A DNA stretch of 64,000 bases, taken from contig CATIUR010000001.1 in assembly GCA_949592205.1 (NCBI GenBank), forward strand, positions 17,251,501-17,315,500, given 5' to 3'. Position 1 is the stretch's first letter. Each line of letters starts with the position of its first letter. The notes beneath the pieces were generated by a model, which made no database searches, was not told the origin of the DNA, and saw only the letters and a list, made by a program, of their open reading frames with translations. Below, piece by piece: positions 63,058-64,000 of the stretch. Origin of the DNA: Helichrysum umbraculigerum (lineage: Eukaryota > Streptophyta > Magnoliopsida > Asterales > Asteraceae). The translations under genes were made by a program, and so were the position numbers.

Positions 63058-64000
63058 TGTGACACTCGTCAAATTAGGACTATTAAATTAGTGCCTAATC
63101 ATTTTTAATACATGTAATTAGTTCTGTGTTAGGCTGATTAATGTATCGAAATATATATTGATGAATATATACGATTATGCGATTTGATTAAATCGAACGC
63201 AATTCAAATCGAATGTAATTCGGTTCAATTTAAATCGTGAACAAATTTTATTAAATAATATAACTTTATTTAATAACGCAATCATATCCAAAATATTATT
63301 TTTATAATATTTCGTACACAACTCGTAGCGTACAAATAAAATTTACGCGATTAAAATGTAAACACGCAAACAATCCAAAATAAAGAAAAGTTATATTTTA
63401 TAACATCAATATTAAGTATTTTGATTAAATACTTCAACCAAATTATTGAGTAATTATTTACATTGTAAAACGTATAATTAAATGTTTTAAACAATTATTT
63501 AACGTTTAAACAAACGAGAAAACGAACACCACACGGAGCGAAATCGCAGGAAACGAAAAATGGGTGAAGCCCACACCCGTGGACCCCACCCAATCGGCCC
63601 ACAAAAGGGGAAAACCCCCTCCCCTCACTTTCATTTTCATCATCATCATCATCATCTAATTCTCTATTCTCTCTTTCTTTTTCTTTCAAAAACCACAAAA
63701 CCACCAACACTTAAAATCACCAAATAACACCCTTAAACGACCTCAAATCATCACACTCGTTTGGAATAAAAGAACCACGGAATCACGATCTACAACTTCA
63801 TCTTTTTTGGAATTTTGATTCGCCACCGCGTAAGTTTCCGACAAAACCCAAAACTCTCCGATTTCACTTGTTTTTACTTGAATATGGGTTGTTTAAGTTT
63901 ATAATGTCCATATAAGGGTTGGGTAAAAGAATCATACCAAGTGGTTGCCGGAAAACACGTTTTTGGCTCAAAAATCCGTCAACAGCTTTAAGTGTCGCAA
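63058..64000 (+). mobile_element. 5' part of a third Tekay-type LTR (Tekay-3), truncated by window end
   Basis: It begins TGTGACACTCGTCAAATTAG and matches the element-sense (minus) strand of the Tekay-1 LTR through TTAGTTCTGTGTTAGGCTGA and GCGATTTGATTAAATCG. It therefore lies on the plus strand, opposite to Tekay-1 and Tekay-2. The last bases, AGTGTCGCAA, look like the start of its hairpin array. The expected target repeat would be TTTGG at 63053-63057; the partner is outside the window. Confidence 0.85.

Overview
This is plant nuclear DNA, almost certainly a eudicot and probably a member of the Asteraceae. The family assignment is an inference from the style of the retrotransposon proteins, not a measurement. 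Most of the window is nested transposable elements. I find one apparently complete host gene and one fragment of a host-type gene.

Layout, left to right. (1) 1-12.6 kb: AT-rich intergenic DNA; two inverted copies of a Harbinger-like MITE (4288-7174 and 7256-7870), the first split by a 2.2 kb solo LTR (4730-6921, target duplication TCATC); then a six-exon minus-strand gene for an NHL-repeat membrane protein (9286-12557). (2) 12.6-21.5 kb: small DNA transposons in AT-rich DNA, namely a Stowaway, two Mutator-type foldback MITEs and a hAT MITE, all with target duplications. The larger foldback holds a perfect 70-bp inverted repeat of plant telomere-like sequence. (3) 21.5-47.2 kb: a decayed Ty1/copia element on the minus strand. 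Its interior is interrupted by an intact, very young Ty3/gypsy chromovirus of Tekay type (Tekay-1, 27082-37250). Its 5' LTR is interrupted by a gag-only Tat-type Ty3/gypsy element (38888-47018). All junctions resolve, and the split copia LTR adds up to exactly the 635 bp of its partner. (4) 47.2-61.5 kb: host or Helitron-like DNA holding a candidate Helitron 3' end (about 48216) and a two-exon RPA1-like fragment (60282-60587), separated by a second Tekay element (Tekay-2, 49089-59454) with three disabling mutations but near-identical LTRs. (5) 61.5-64 kb: the 3' end of a second Tat element on the minus strand, entered by the 5' LTR of a third Tekay-type element that runs off the window.

The unexpected signals lie inside the retroelements. 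The Tekay-type LTR families carry short arrays of hairpin units at nearly the same LTR position but built from different sequences. Both Tekay elements carry an extra coiled-coil ORF upstream of gag, and they share an almost identical leader next to much more diverged gag cores. The gag-only Tat element has an array of about 18-nt hairpins whose stems are kept by paired changes. Divergence and age statements are by-eye counts from the sequence, not computed alignments.
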